DNA from: Spirochaetota bacterium
GTDB taxonomy: Bacteria > Spirochaetota > Spirochaetia > Treponematales > Rectinemataceae
Reading direction: 5' to 3'
Length of the DNA: 64,000 nt
Assembly: GCA_029265255.1 (NCBI GenBank)
Contig: JAJUJQ010000003.1
Coordinates: 1-64,000 of the forward strand
The translations under genes were made by a program, and so were the position numbers. This document shows positions 43,499-52,669 of this stretch, in pieces (the stretch's first letter is position 1; each line of letters starts with the position of its first letter). The notes beneath the pieces are model-generated. The model was not told the DNA's origin. It searched no databases and saw only the letters and a list, made by a program, of their open reading frames with translations.

Positions 43499-44077
43499 TC
43501 CATGCCGATGGCGTGACGCAGCGTTTTTCTGCCCCACATCCTCTTCCGAAAAGACAAATCCCTCGAATCCATAGAGCTGTGCCATGGGAGATTTCCATGC
43601 ATCAGGGGGGAGCCCCGCTTTGCGGCTGAGCTGAGCGAGGAATGTATCTCTATCCCACCCGAACTCTACCGGCACCTGTGGCAGAAGCACGCCGGACCGT
43701 CCGAATGCGGAGAGCAATAGTCCATGCGTGCCGACTTTCACCTCATCAGGCTTTATTGGAGCAAGCGGAGAGAGAAGAGTGATTTCTATCGTAAGATCAT
43801 TCAGTTCTGAGGTGCGTATGGGGGGGAAGCGGGGATCTTCGAACGCAGCAGCCCTTGCCATTTCAGCGATGGTTTCCGCGAGGGAAGTATCGCTATGCAT
43901 CCTGCCGATGCATCCACGCAGCTGACCCTGCTTTCGCAAAGTGACGAAAGCTCCGCAGGTGAGGCCTGTATTCAAAGCAGGCGGCATGGGCTCATCGATC
44001 ATTCCCATGCGTGCCATGATCACATTTCTGGCATAAGCTAGAAGCTTCTGCCTGTCTTCGCGGTCTATCGAAAACAT
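43493..44077 (-). CDS. amrA: AMMECR1 domain protein (AmmeMemoRadiSam system A)
   Basis: The 194-residue product has the AMMECR1 signature 'LRKQGQLRGCIGRM' near residues 48-61, plus 'AAAFEDPRFPPIRTSELNDLTIEITLLSPL' and 'LLPQVPVEFGWDRDTFLAQLSRKAGLPPDAW'. AMMECR1 proteins occur with Memo and a radical-SAM protein in many bacteria and archaea; the reaction is not settled. It starts three bases after the Memo-like gene, with AGAGGTG within that gene's end, so the two are co-translated. The last residues ('SRHRHGS') run into the 3' end of the convergent FemAB-type gene. Confidence 0.88.
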   Translation of the reverse strand: MFSIDREDRQKLLAYARNVIMARMGMIDEPMPPALNTGLTCGAFVTLRKQGQLRGCIGRMHSDTSLAETIAEMARAAAFEDPRFPPIRTSELNDLTIEITLLSPLAPIKPDEVKVGTHGLLLSAFGRSGVLLPQVPVEFGWDRDTFLAQLSRKAGLPPDAWKSPMAQLYGFEGFVFSEEDVGQKNAASRHRHGS

Positions 44078-44080
44078 GGA

Positions 44081-44905
44081 TCACCTCTTGAAGCAGATGG
44101 CTCCATAGCCGACTACGAATTCATCAATCGAGGAACGATGCTCAGAGGAATTGGCGTAAGAGAGAATCTCCGGTCTTGATCCAGTCTTTATCCTGCAGAA
44201 GGCTTCAATAATGGCAGCACCACAGAATGAATGGTGATCATCCGTCATCGATGTAAGCGGGGTGTCCCGGGAAGGCTCACAGAGTCTTTCCATAAACTGT
44301 CGTGACAGGCGATCGCAGTGCTCTGGAGTATCGCTGACGGCGAGATCAGAAGAAATCACGAGCACCACATCTTCGTTTGTGCACGCCTTAATCTCTTCAA
44401 GCAGCCTTGATGCGAGTGTGATGGTATGTTCCGAGTACCCGGAAACAATGACCGGCAATATGGGGACGCCAGGGAAGAAGTGCCGGGCAAAGGGTAGTTG
44501 CATTTCGATCGAATGGTCCTCGAGATGAGGCAGATCAAAACGTCTAGCTTCCGGCACCATGCGAGATACGTACTCGATTAGGGAAACATCGAGTGATATC
44601 GAGCCACCTGGCATTTCGAACTCGACTGATTCAGGCAGAAAAACACCTTCTTCGTAAGGAAGGTGAGCCGGCCCGACAATGATGATCAGAGAAGGACAGG
44701 ATCCCACAAGCGATCCCCACGCGGCCGCCGCGATTGCTCCGCTGTATGAAAGGCTGCCATGAGGTGAAATGATCGTGCATGCCGGCTTTGCGAATGGTTT
44801 CAAATGGTTAGTCAATCTGCGAATTTCCTGATCCAGCAGATCCGGCTCGGCGGGATAAAACAGCCCCGAAACGAGCATGCTGCGAACAAGCTTTGAATGC
44901 TGCAT
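44081..44905 (-). CDS. amrB: Memo-family protein (AmmeMemoRadiSam system B)
   Basis: The 274-residue product resembles the extradiol-dioxygenase-like Memo fold. Visible motifs: 'LVSGLFYPAEPDLLDQEI' at the start, 'IISPHGSLSYSGAIAAAAW' (usually PHAGYxYSG), 'IIIVGPAHLP', 'EDHSIEMQLPFARHFFP', 'VVLVISSDLAV' and 'FCGAAIIEAF' (usually Cys-Gly). The usual SSDLSHY is replaced by SSDLAVSD, so one likely metal-site or surface residue differs. The radical-SAM third member of this system is not next to it. It is transcribed with the AMMECR1 gene from a promoter at 44927-44954. Confidence 0.85.
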   Translation of the reverse strand: MQHSKLVRSMLVSGLFYPAEPDLLDQEIRRLTNHLKPFAKPACTIISPHGSLSYSGAIAAAAWGSLVGSCPSLIIIVGPAHLPYEEGVFLPESVEFEMPGGSISLDVSLIEYVSRMVPEARRFDLPHLEDHSIEMQLPFARHFFPGVPILPVIVSGYSEHTITLASRLLEEIKACTNEDVVLVISSDLAVSDTPEHCDRLSRQFMERLCEPSRDTPLTSMTDDHHSFCGAAIIEAFCRIKTGSRPEILSYANSSEHRSSIDEFVVGYGAICFKR

Positions 44906-44926
44906 GATTATTCTTTCTCATACCTA

Positions 44927-44954
44927 ATTATATGGATTGTCTATTAAGATGCAA
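44927..44954 (-). promoter_or_regulatory. Promoter of the Memo-AMMECR1 pair
   Basis: Minus strand: TTGCAT (44954-44949), 16-base spacer, TATAAT (44932-44927). A leader of about 15 bases with GAGAAAG precedes the ATG at 44905. Confidence 0.7.
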
Positions 44955-45005
44955 GATTTGTCTGAAAAAATCCCTTCGATGATGTTGCGGATGCATAGTG
45001 GGCAT

Positions 45006-45011
45006 TATACT
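45006..45011 (+). promoter_or_regulatory. -10 element before the 45-kb coiled-coil gene
   Basis: TATACT at 45006-45011 ends 10 bases before ATG 45022; the best -35 (TTGCGG, 44985-44990) is two bases close. Transcription would start about four bases before the ATG, with no ribosome site. Confidence 0.4.
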
Positions 45012-45021
45012 ATTCTACCTA

Positions 45022-45342
45022 ATGGAATCCGTAATTCAGGCACTGCATTATGAGGAACGTCTGCTCAAGAACAGGCTGCAGCGCATTGAGAACGAATGCA
45101 TGTCTCGTCCCAAAGGAAGCATCATCATCAAAAAACGGTATCATGCGCTGTATGCGTACCTTCAATGGCGCGAAGGAGACAAGGTTTTTTCGCGGTATCT
45201 TGGAAAACCGGATTCCTGGAGATGCCGATCCATCCAGGCCAAGGTCATGGAAAGAAAGAAATATGAACAGGAGATGAAAGAGTTGAAAACACAGTTGAAA
45301 AAAGTCGAACATCTGCTGAAAGAAGTAGAAAAATTCAGTTGA
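45022..45342 (+). CDS. Small coiled-coil protein of unknown function
   Basis: The product has 106 residues. An N-terminal helix ('LHYEERLLKNRLQRIENECM') and a C-terminal one ('VMERKKYEQEMKELKTQLKKVEHLLKEVEKF') form heptad-rich coiled coils around a compact beta-like centre ('KGSIIIKKRYHALYAYLQWREGDKVFSRYLGKPD'). Short bacterial proteins with a similar 'G.I..K+...YYYLQ.REG.KV.S+Y+GK' centre between two coiled coils exist without a known role; this match is from memory. It has no signal peptide, is very basic, and ends just inside the predicted promoter of the following kinase gene. The start was chosen over the upstream 44998 because that frame lies before the -10. Confidence 0.65.
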   Translation: MESVIQALHYEERLLKNRLQRIENECMSRPKGSIIIKKRYHALYAYLQWREGDKVFSRYLGKPDSWRCRSIQAKVMERKKYEQEMKELKTQLKKVEHLLKEVEKFS

Positions 45343-45365
45343 AGCCTTCTGCATCTTGGTATAAT
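45339..45365 (+). promoter_or_regulatory. Promoter of the galactokinase-like gene
   Basis: A perfect extended -10, TG-G-TATAAT (45357-45365), 15 bases after TTGAAG (45339-45344). It ends nine bases before ATG 45375. The -35 overlaps the stop codon of the coiled-coil gene. Confidence 0.65.
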
Positions 45366-45374
45366 ATGGTGTTA

Positions 45375-46526
45375 ATGAAGGATATTGCTGCAATTCATCT
45401 GGCGGAATACGAGACTGGCCCCGAATGCATTGCTGCCGCCCCTGCAATTGCAAGAATTCTGGGAGAACATACCGATTTCAGCGAAGGCCTGATCCTTGCG
45501 GTACCGCTTTCCTTTGAGGTAAAAATCGCCGTATCCTTCAGAAAAGACAGCTCTCTCCGCTTCCATGCGGCGGACTTCAATGAGCGCAAACGGGCGAATA
45601 TTGCAACGCTCAAATACAAGCGCGAAGATCGCTGGGCGAATCATGTTAAAAGTGTGTATGACTATTTCCTTAGAACTTTCGAGTTGGAGCCGCGAGGCAT
45701 CAATGTCACCATACTGAGCACCATTCCACTCGGCCTTGGCCTCGGTATCAGCAGTGCTCTCAATATGGCCACCGCGTTGGCATTGAAAACATTGTATCAG
45801 CTTGATTTGAAATCAGAGGATCTGGCCGTTCACGCATGCAAGGCACAGGCTCAATTTTTTGAAAAAAATATTCCTCTGACCAATTATCTGGCATCAACCG
45901 CTCCAGCGGGGCGCAGTTTTTCCATCGTTGACCTTCGCGCCAGGAAAAGAAGGGGAGTGCAGTTTCTTCCAGAACCCTGGAGCATGATCATCACCGATTC
46001 GAAGGTTCCAAGACCCACGTCTCTCGAATCGGAGTTCGAACAGCGAGTATCCGACTGCATGACCTGCCTGTCGATCCTGAGCCCTCATGGGAATCGAACC
46101 ATTCGCGACATCGCGCCGCGCGAGCTCGAAGAACTGCTCGGCATTGTTCCGGAGCGAAAACGGCGGCGCTGCATTCATGTTCTTGAAGAAGTGCGTCGGG
46201 TCAGTGAAGCAGAAGACGCGCTGGCCAGGCAGGACTATCTTGGATTTGGGAAAATTATCAACAAATCCCATATGTCGCTCCGTACTCTGTATGAGATCTC
46301 ATGTCCCGAAATAGATTGGCTTGTGAAACGCGCGCTGGAAATCGATGGTGTTCTTTGTTCCAAACTGATCGGGCAGGGTTTCGGGGGCTGCAGTCTGACC
46401 ATACTCAAGAACGAAATCGTTGAATCATACCGGCATCGCCTTGAAGAATACGAACGCATATTCGGTTTTCGACCTCTGGTTCATGAAGTCGCTACAGGGG
46501 CCGGTCTACGCCTTGTTGAACATTAA
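45375..46526 (+). CDS. Galactokinase-like GHMP kinase, divergent
   Basis: The product has 383 residues from ATG 45375 (ATG 45366 and TTG 45339 are earlier alternatives). GHMP-family features: 'ARILGEHTDFSEGLILAVPLSFEV' at the N terminus, matching the galactokinase GEHTDY motif; the glycine/serine ATP loop 'PLGLGLGISSALNMATALAL'; and the C-terminal 'GQGFGGCSLTIL'. The catalytic Arg and Asn of the usual 'GRVNLIGEHTD' are not in register: the sequence reads 'AIARILGEHTD'. The substrate may therefore be another sugar. No galT or galE is nearby. It is probably transcribed alone from an extended -10 promoter, without a Shine-Dalgarno. Confidence 0.75.
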   Translation: MKDIAAIHLAEYETGPECIAAAPAIARILGEHTDFSEGLILAVPLSFEVKIAVSFRKDSSLRFHAADFNERKRANIATLKYKREDRWANHVKSVYDYFLRTFELEPRGINVTILSTIPLGLGLGISSALNMATALALKTLYQLDLKSEDLAVHACKAQAQFFEKNIPLTNYLASTAPAGRSFSIVDLRARKRRGVQFLPEPWSMIITDSKVPRPTSLESEFEQRVSDCMTCLSILSPHGNRTIRDIAPRELEELLGIVPERKRRRCIHVLEEVRRVSEAEDALARQDYLGFGKIINKSHMSLRTLYEISCPEIDWLVKRALEIDGVLCSKLIGQGFGGCSLTILKNEIVESYRHRLEEYERIFGFRPLVHEVATGAGLRLVEH

Positions 46527-46568
46527 GCGCTATTTTCTTTGTCATTCTTTCGCTGAGGGAGTTCTAGC

Positions 46569-47360
46569 ATGCGTATTCTGCTTACCAATGACGATGGTAT
46601 CGAATCAGAGGGACTCTGGGCACTGTACCATGCCCTTGCCACACCATCCTCAACCGTTGGGGCTCCACCTCATGAGATTTGGATCGTTGCTCCTGAGCAT
46701 GAGCGATCAGGCGTCAGCCATGCGATGACGCTCAAGCGGCCTACGAAACTGAAAAAGCTGGGACCTCAGCGGTTCAGCTGTTCGGGGACACCAGCCGACT
46801 GTATTATCGTTGCCGGACTTGGTGTGCTGCATGCGAAACCTGATGTCGTCATTTCCGGCATCAACAAGGGACCGAATCTGGGCACCGATATCATCTATTC
46901 CGGTACCTGCGGGGCGGCCCGTCAGGCAGCGCTGGAAGGGATACCTGCGATCGCCGTATCATGCACCTCATTTGCTGCGGATGCGGATTATTCAGCCTGT
47001 GCAGGCTTCGTCTCGATGCATCTCGAAGGCCTCATAGGCGTGTGGAAACCAGACACATTTATCAATATCAACGGTCCATCGAGTTCCTGCGCAGAACTTC
47101 CCGCATTCTGGGCGAAACCCGGCAAGAATCGATATCTGGACAATCTAAAATGCTTTGAAGGGTACGATGGCTACACGTATTGCTTTCTCACCGAGGGACG
47201 GCAGGAAAGAGAGGCCGACTTCCAATCTGACCACCATGTGGTAGCGCAGGGGTATATTGCATTGAGCCTGGTGGAAATACATCCACGCGCCGCTCATGAT
47301 GATTCGCTGAATGGGAAGCCTGTATTCGAAACAGCGCTGACAGAGCGCCTTGGCTCTTGA
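46569..47360 (+). CDS. surE: 5'-nucleotidase SurE
   Basis: Metal-dependent phosphatase acting on nucleoside monophosphates, linked to stationary-phase survival. It has 263 residues. The N terminus 'MRILLTNDDGIESEGLWAL' carries the metal-binding Asp8-Asp9, with 'VVAPEHERSGVSHAMTL' and 'SGTPADCIIVAG', 'DVVISGINKGPNLGTDIIYSGTCGAARQA' (Asn of the active site) following. A GAGGGAG ribosome site stands seven bases upstream. Its stop is overlapped by the promoter of the tRNA pair. Confidence 0.95.
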   Translation: MRILLTNDDGIESEGLWALYHALATPSSTVGAPPHEIWIVAPEHERSGVSHAMTLKRPTKLKKLGPQRFSCSGTPADCIIVAGLGVLHAKPDVVISGINKGPNLGTDIIYSGTCGAARQAALEGIPAIAVSCTSFAADADYSACAGFVSMHLEGLIGVWKPDTFININGPSSSCAELPAFWAKPGKNRYLDNLKCFEGYDGYTYCFLTEGRQEREADFQSDHHVVAQGYIALSLVEIHPRAAHDDSLNGKPVFETALTERLGS

Positions 47361-47386
47361 CGAATCATGCGGCTTTCGAGTATAGT
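47357..47386 (+). promoter_or_regulatory. tRNA-Thr/tRNA-Tyr promoter
   Basis: TTGACG (47357-47362), 18-base spacer, TATAGT (47381-47386); expected start near 47393, ten bases before tRNA-Thr. The -35 overlaps the surE stop codon. Confidence 0.75.
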
Positions 47387-47402
47387 GCGGTCCGTTGCCC
47401 AC

Positions 47403-47475
47403 GCCATCTTAGCTCAGTTGGCAGAGCGCGTGACTTGTAATCTCGAGGTCCCCGGTTCGATTCCGGGAGATGGCT
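47403..47475 (+). tRNA. tRNA-Thr (anticodon TGT)
   Basis: 73 bases: acceptor GCCATCT pairs with AGATGGC, D-arm AGCTCAGTTGGCAGAGC, anticodon loop CTTGTAA, T-loop GGTTCGATTCC, discriminator T. CCA is not encoded. Confidence 0.95.
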
Positions 47476-47497
47476 CGAGGGACGTAAGTCCAACAAT

Positions 47498-47580
47498 GGG
47501 GAGATTCCCGAGTGGTCAAAGGGGGCAGACTGTAAATCTGTTGGCTTTCGCCTTCGAAGGTTCAAATCCTTCTCTCCCCA
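47498..47580 (+). tRNA. tRNA-Tyr (anticodon GTA)
   Basis: 83 bases with the long class II variable arm (GGCTTTCGCC). Acceptor GGGGAGA pairs with TCTCCCC, anticodon loop CTGTAAA, T-arm GAAGGTTCAAATCCTTC, discriminator A. It lies 22 bases after tRNA-Thr on the same transcript. Confidence 0.95.
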
Positions 47581-47581
47581 C

Positions 47582-47608
47582 AACCTCCTCGCATGAGGGG
47601 GTTTTTTT
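47582..47608 (+). terminator. Terminator of the tRNA pair
   Basis: Stem AACCTCCTC (47582-47590) with GAGGGGGTT (47595-47603, one G-U pair), loop GCAT, then seven Ts. Confidence 0.88.
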
Positions 47609-47635
47609 GTCCTTGCAGGAATTCCCGGTGGTTCT

Positions 47636-48118
47636 ATGAATGAAGATTTTCTCTCGAGCCCGAGATATTTTTCCTGCACTCGCTGCAATCGCTGCTGTGC
47701 AGGACAGCCGGGATTTGTGTGGCTTTCCATTAGGGATCTGGATCGCCTCTGTGCCCGCTTCGATATGTCCCGAAGGGCATTTGCGTCAGAATTCTGCAAG
47801 CCGGTCGATCTTGGAGTCATGATTACCCTCTCGCTTAAGGAAAAACCAAACCATGACTGTATTTTTCTCTCAGCGTGTGGATGCGAAGCATATGAGGACC
47901 GGCCTATTCAATGCAGGACATATCCTTTCTGGGAGCATCTGGTCGAGGATGACCAGTTGTGGAATGAAGAAGCAAAGGAATGTCCCGGCATAGGTCAGGG
48001 CCTTCGTGCTGATCCTCAATACATTATCGATGCCATTCTGTTGCGCAGAGCGAATCCCCCGCTTTCCATCCGTGAAATTCCAGACCTTGTCGATCTGGAA
48101 AAGGAACTTAGGTCATGA
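47636..48118 (+). CDS. YkgJ family cysteine-cluster protein
   Basis: The 160-residue product matches the zinc- or iron-binding YkgJ/CxxCxxCC family: 'CTRCNRCCAGQPGFVWLS' near residue 14, 'CGCEAYEDRPIQCRTYPFWEHLV' and 'ECPGIGQG'. The function of the family is not established; metal-cluster chaperone or methyltransferase-associated roles have been proposed. GGTGG lies five bases before the ATG. It overlaps mltG by four bases (ATGA), so the two are coupled. It has no promoter visible after the tRNA terminator, so read-through or an undetected start may drive the operon. Confidence 0.85.
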   Translation: MNEDFLSSPRYFSCTRCNRCCAGQPGFVWLSIRDLDRLCARFDMSRRAFASEFCKPVDLGVMITLSLKEKPNHDCIFLSACGCEAYEDRPIQCRTYPFWEHLVEDDQLWNEEAKECPGIGQGLRADPQYIIDAILLRRANPPLSIREIPDLVDLEKELRS

Positions 48119-49131
48119 ACCGCTCGATTTTTTGGAAGATGCTTAGGATAGCATGGTATATTCTTCTTCCATTCGTGGTTTCGTTCGCGGTACTCATGAC
48201 CGCCACACCTCATAGAACCGAAGAGGCAGTGGTCAGAATTCAGCCTGGTACCAGTCTGAGCTCAGTAGCATTCCTTCTCAGGGAGAGCAAGGTCGTTCCG
48301 AGTGCTAGAGTCTTCGGTATGTACCTGCGTTTGATTGGAGCCGAAAGAACCATAAAAGCGGGACGCTATCGTTTTATGCCAGGAGAAAGCCCCTATATTG
48401 TCGCTCGCAAGATTGTGAAAGGCGAGACCTATGCGGTCAAAGTGGCTATCCCTGAAGGCCTCACGATCAGTCAGACTGCGGGGATACTGGAGCGGGCGGG
48501 GATCGTGAAAGCTGCTTCATTTATAATGACAGCGAACGATGGATCGGTTGCAAGGCGAATGGGCATACCAGCCGCGACCTGCGAAGGATACCTTTCGCCT
48601 GACACTTATTTTCTCGAACCAGGCAGCGAGCCGGAAGAAATCATACAGCAGATGGTGAGCACATTTCGCCGTAAAATAGCCTCGTTCGGTATGGATCACC
48701 TTGATCCAGAGCAACTTCACAAGGCTGTCATCCTTGCATCGCTGGTGGAGCGTGAATATCGCCTGCCTGAAGATGCGCCACTTATCGCCTCTGTGTTTTT
48801 CAACAGGCTTTCGAGAAATATGCCATTGCAATCTTGTGCATCGGTGGTCTACGTCCTAACCGAACACCTGAGACGCCCTCATCCTTCAGTCGTCTATTAC
48901 CGTGACTTGAAAATACAGGATACCTACAACACGTATATCCATCGCGGCCTTCCTCCCGGGCCCATCGCGAATCCAGGCATCGTTTCGTTGAAGGCGGTCC
49001 TGTTTCCCTTGAAAACTGACTATCTGTATTTTAGACTTATGGATGTACAGTCGGGTAAACATTTTTTTTCACGTACGCTCGAGGAGCATAGCGAAGCGGC
49101 AATTTTCGCCAAAGAGCTCCAGGATCGATGA
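48115..49131 (+). CDS. mltG: Endolytic peptidoglycan transglycosylase MltG
   Basis: Cuts nascent glycan strands at the inner membrane and so sets chain length. It has 338 residues. A single N-terminal transmembrane helix ('IAWYILLPFVVSFAVLM') is followed by a LysM-like region ('VRIQPGTSLSSVAFLLRESKVV') and the YceG catalytic domain with 'LASLVEREY' (catalytic Glu at about 212), 'IASVFFNRLSRNMPLQSCASVVYVL' and 'YNTYIHRGLPPGPIANPG'. It overlaps both ykgJ-like and dnaG genes. Confidence 0.93.
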   Translation: MNRSIFWKMLRIAWYILLPFVVSFAVLMTATPHRTEEAVVRIQPGTSLSSVAFLLRESKVVPSARVFGMYLRLIGAERTIKAGRYRFMPGESPYIVARKIVKGETYAVKVAIPEGLTISQTAGILERAGIVKAASFIMTANDGSVARRMGIPAATCEGYLSPDTYFLEPGSEPEEIIQQMVSTFRRKIASFGMDHLDPEQLHKAVILASLVEREYRLPEDAPLIASVFFNRLSRNMPLQSCASVVYVLTEHLRRPHPSVVYYRDLKIQDTYNTYIHRGLPPGPIANPGIVSLKAVLFPLKTDYLYFRLMDVQSGKHFFSRTLEEHSEAAIFAKELQDR

Positions 49132-50933
49132 TGGCAAGAATCGCTTCGGAGACTCGACAGCAGATTCTCGACAGGACTGATTTTCTGTCTGTCTATCAGG
49201 AACACGTTCGTCTCACAAAAAAAGGCTCCTCCTATTGGGGCCTATGCCCATTTCACGCTGAGAAAACTCCTTCATTCTCTGTAAGCGCAGACACGGGGCT
49301 TTTCTATTGCTTCGGCTGCCACAAGGGAGGGTCCGTTATTCAGTTTCTCATGGACCTGGACAAACTCAGCTATACCGAAGTCATGGAGGAACTCGCGAAA
49401 CGCGCTGGTATCGAAATCCACTTTGAGCAATCCGACGCGGCGAGAGAGATCGATAGGGAACGGCAGGCCCTGCTTGAGCTCTATGAGAGGCTTTCTCATA
49501 CCTTCAACTGGTTCCTCCGCGAGCATGCCTCTGGAGCACCGGCGCTGGCGGTTTTGAGAAGGCGAGGCATTCCTGATACTCTCATCGATCGGTTCAATCT
49601 TGGGTACGCCCCCTCTCAGAAACAGTGGCTGTATTCCTTCCTTCAATCTAAAGGCTATTCCGATGAGTTTCTTTCCCGAAGTGGGCTTTTCTCGAGGAAT
49701 GACCCCAGATGGCCTTTGTTTTCGGGGCGGATAATGTTTCCGATTACCGATGCGAAAAGCAGAGTTATCGCTTTTGGCGGAAGAACGATGGCAGACGAAG
49801 GCCCAAAGTACATCAATAGCCCTGAAACATTACTGTTCAGAAAGCAGGAAACGCTGTTTGGGCTGGCACAGGCGCTCGAAAGCATTAAAGCAAAAGACGA
49901 AGCCATTGTTTGTGAAGGATATATGGATGTTCTTTCATTCCACGCTGCTGGGCTTGCCAATGCCGTTGCTCCGTTGGGCACAGCATTTACCAGCCAACAG
50001 GCTCTTGCGCTCAAGCGGCGCGCATCGCGGGTTATTCTCTGTTTTGATGCCGATGAAGCCGGAATGAAAGCCGCGGAGCGGGCTTGTGCCATCGCGACAG
50101 CAGCAGGATTGGAAACTTCCGTACTCATGCTGAACGGGGGGAAGGATGCCTCAGAAATACTGGAGACTCGCGGGGCTGAGGAATTGACTAGATTGGCAAA
50201 AAATACTATAAACTCTGGACATTTTCTGCTCGATCGCGCAAGTCGGATATTTGACATCTCTACCATGGAGGGAAAGGCGAAAGCGGTATCATTTCTGTTT
50301 CCTTTCCTGGATGCGCTTGATTCCGATGTGAAACGCCAGGAATTCATCAAGCAAACAGCAAAGGTCCTTGGGGTCAGTGCCCATGCGGTAGAACTGGACT
50401 ATGCCAAGGCTCGCGCAGCAAACGTCTTTCATGCGAGTCGGAACAGGTATGCCTCGCGCGATGCGGCCGTTGAGCCGGTTCAGCGTTCGCGAGCTGCAAG
50501 AACCGCTGACCTTCTATTCATGGCTGCAGTGATCCTTTCAGATGGGGCTCGAGCATCCATCGCATCGAAACTCGCTGAGGAGGATCTGGAGGACCAGCGA
50601 GCCAGGGATCTCCTGACCGCCTTAAAGGAGGCGGAGCACGAAGGAGCCCGCGATGTCGATGCGGTGCTCTCTCTATGTACCGATGAGGCCGCAACTCGAT
50701 TTGTACAGGAGGCTGCGGCCTCTGGAGAGCTCGAAGGTGTACAGGAAAAGCTTGTCGAGGATGGTCTCCAGCGTATTAAAAAACGAGCTCTCGAGAAAGA
50801 ATGTTCGCAGCTCATCTCGCGTTTGCAGTCTTTGCCGGAAGATACAGACGGTGCTGCGAAGAAGCAACTTATGGAACGGATCATGCAGGTTGTGGAAGAA
50901 TTGAAGAATACGGGAGGGAGTCTGGATGAGTGA
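49128..50933 (+). CDS. dnaG: DNA primase
   Basis: Makes RNA primers for replication. It has 601 residues. The zinc-binding domain carries C40, H43, C61 and C64 ('[12 protein letters not shown]...YCFGCHKGG'). The TOPRIM polymerase core has 'VIAFGGRTM', '[15 protein letters not shown]' and '[10 protein letters not shown]'. The C-terminal helical domain for DnaB contact is lower in similarity and ends in a coiled coil. It precedes rpoD, which overlaps its last bases, in the usual macromolecular-synthesis order (here without rpsU). Confidence 0.96.
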   Translation: MMARIASETRQQILDRTDFLSVYQEHVRLTKKGSSYWGLCPFHAEKTPSFSVSADTGLFYCFGCHKGGSVIQFLMDLDKLSYTEVMEELAKRAGIEIHFEQSDAAREIDRERQALLELYERLSHTFNWFLREHASGAPALAVLRRRGIPDTLIDRFNLGYAPSQKQWLYSFLQSKGYSDEFLSRSGLFSRNDPRWPLFSGRIMFPITDAKSRVIAFGGRTMADEGPKYINSPETLLFRKQETLFGLAQALESIKAKDEAIVCEGYMDVLSFHAAGLANAVAPLGTAFTSQQALALKRRASRVILCFDADEAGMKAAERACAIATAAGLETSVLMLNGGKDASEILETRGAEELTRLAKNTINSGHFLLDRASRIFDISTMEGKAKAVSFLFPFLDALDSDVKRQEFIKQTAKVLGVSAHAVELDYAKARAANVFHASRNRYASRDAAVEPVQRSRAARTADLLFMAAVILSDGARASIASKLAEEDLEDQRARDLLTALKEAEHEGARDVDAVLSLCTDEAATRFVQEAAASGELEGVQEKLVEDGLQRIKKRALEKECSQLISRLQSLPEDTDGAAKKQLMERIMQVVEELKNTGGSLDE

Positions 50934-52656
50934 TATGGAGCTCGATCCTGCGATTGCCAAGCTGCTGGAATATGCCAAAGAAAAGAAAACGATCAGCTTC
51001 GACGAGATTTCAGACATGCTTCCCGAGCAGATCATCAATTCCGAAAAGATGGAAGCGATACTCAATCTGCTGGTAAGCAGCAATGTGAAGATCGAGGAAG
51101 AAGAAGTTCAAATCGATGAAGAATCGCTGCCGAAGCTCCTTCAGCCTCAAACCAAGCACAAGATGGTCTCCAACGACAAGGGAGTCACCAGCGACGACCC
51201 GGTCAGGTTATATCTGAGGGATATCGGGAAGGAAAATCTTCTTACTGCCGAACAAGAGGTCGAGCTTTCCCGAACGATGGAGCAGGGCGAAGACATCATC
51301 AAGAATACCCTGCGCAAATCGGGCATGCTCATTCCCGAGTTTTACCAGATTTTGGTCAAGGCTACCCGGAAGGAACCTAAGGATCTTTCGCTTCAAAAAA
51401 AGGAAAATACCGAGAAAATTGCCGAACGACGACGCCTGAACCAGTTCTATAAAGATATAATCGAGAAGTGCGGTGCCGATCTCAAGGACTACATCGATCT
51501 CAAGAAACGAATTCTTGCCAAGGGGGGCGATATCTTTGAGGATCCGGAGCTTCGTGCAATAAGAGAGAAACTCATTCAGGTTGTCAACCAAACGGATATC
51601 CATCCTGAAGAGATTTCTGCCTTTTCTGAAAAGTTCATTAATGCAGCCAGGAAAATCATCCGTGCGCGTCGTGAGCAGGACCGCATCGAGGGAATTCTAC
51701 AGATTTCGTCGGACAAAGACCTCAGAGCGCTTGGGCGCAGCCTTACTATAAAGGAACGCCGGGAAGAAATCGAACAGCGGCTCGGTCTGAGTGCTGATGA
51801 GATCAAGGAGAAGATACGCCAGCTTCAGGTAAATGAGAAGAAACTTAGGGATATCGAGAACAGTTTCGAGACACCAGCCGACCGCATCATTTCAATGGCG
51901 CGTGAAGTCAATCGCGGCCGGAAGATGATGAAGGGTGCCAAGGACAAGCTCATCAAGGCAAACCTCAGGCTTGTCGTTTCGATTGCGAAAAAATATACGA
52001 ACCGCGGCATGCAATTCTTCGACCTCGTGCAGGAAGGCAATATCGGGCTCATCAAAGCGGTCGAGAAATTTGAATATCGCAAGGGGTATAAATTCTCGAC
52101 CTATGCGACGTGGTGGATCCGGCAGGCGATTACCCGCTCAATTTCCGACCAGGCGAGAACCATTCGCGTTCCGGTCCACATGATCGAACAAATCAACAAA
52201 GTGGTTCGAGAATCGCGCCAGCTCATGCAAAAGCTCGGGCGCGAGCCTACTGATGAGGAAATCGCCGCGCAGCTCGGGTGGGAGATCGATAGGGTCAAAG
52301 CGGTCAAGAATGTCGCGCGCGAACCGGTTTCGCTGGACACTCCCATCGGCGAAGATGAGGATTCGCTTTTACAGGACTTTATCGAAGACAAGGAAGTGGA
52401 AAATCCGGCTGTCCAGACGGACTACAACCTTCTTCAAGAACAGCTCCGCATGGTGCTTTCAACGCTTCCCAAGCGAGAACAGGAAGTGCTGCGAATGCGG
52501 TTCGGGCTCGACGAAGGATATTCATTGACATTGGAAGAGGTTGGCCTGTATTTTAACGTGACGCGCGAGCGTATCCGTCAAATAGAGGCCAAAGCGCTCA
52601 AGAAGCTGCGCCAGTTCAAGCGAAGCCAGAAACTTCGCGACTATATCGATCATTGA
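50926..52656 (+). CDS. rpoD: Primary sigma factor RpoD (sigma-70)
   Basis: Principal sigma factor directing RNA polymerase to housekeeping promoters. It has 576 residues. Region 1.1 ('[24 protein letters not shown]'), region 1.2 ('[31 protein letters not shown]'), an insert of about 200 residues, regions 2.1-2.4 ('[43 protein letters not shown]'), region 3 ('[18 protein letters not shown]'-like), and region 4.2 helix-turn-helix ('[32 protein letters not shown]') are in order. A GGGAGGGAG ribosome site precedes the ATG. The promoters noted in this window fit its class of hexamers. Confidence 0.97.
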   Translation: MSDMELDPAIAKLLEYAKEKKTISFDEISDMLPEQIINSEKMEAILNLLVSSNVKIEEEEVQIDEESLPKLLQPQTKHKMVSNDKGVTSDDPVRLYLRDIGKENLLTAEQEVELSRTMEQGEDIIKNTLRKSGMLIPEFYQILVKATRKEPKDLSLQKKENTEKIAERRRLNQFYKDIIEKCGADLKDYIDLKKRILAKGGDIFEDPELRAIREKLIQVVNQTDIHPEEISAFSEKFINAARKIIRARREQDRIEGILQISSDKDLRALGRSLTIKERREEIEQRLGLSADEIKEKIRQLQVNEKKLRDIENSFETPADRIISMAREVNRGRKMMKGAKDKLIKANLRLVVSIAKKYTNRGMQFFDLVQEGNIGLIKAVEKFEYRKGYKFSTYATWWIRQAITRSISDQARTIRVPVHMIEQINKVVRESRQLMQKLGREPTDEEIAAQLGWEIDRVKAVKNVAREPVSLDTPIGEDEDSLLQDFIEDKEVENPAVQTDYNLLQEQLRMVLSTLPKREQEVLRMRFGLDEGYSLTLEEVGLYFNVTRERIRQIEAKALKKLRQFKRSQKLRDYIDH

Positions 52657-52669
52657 TTGAGGTATGCCT

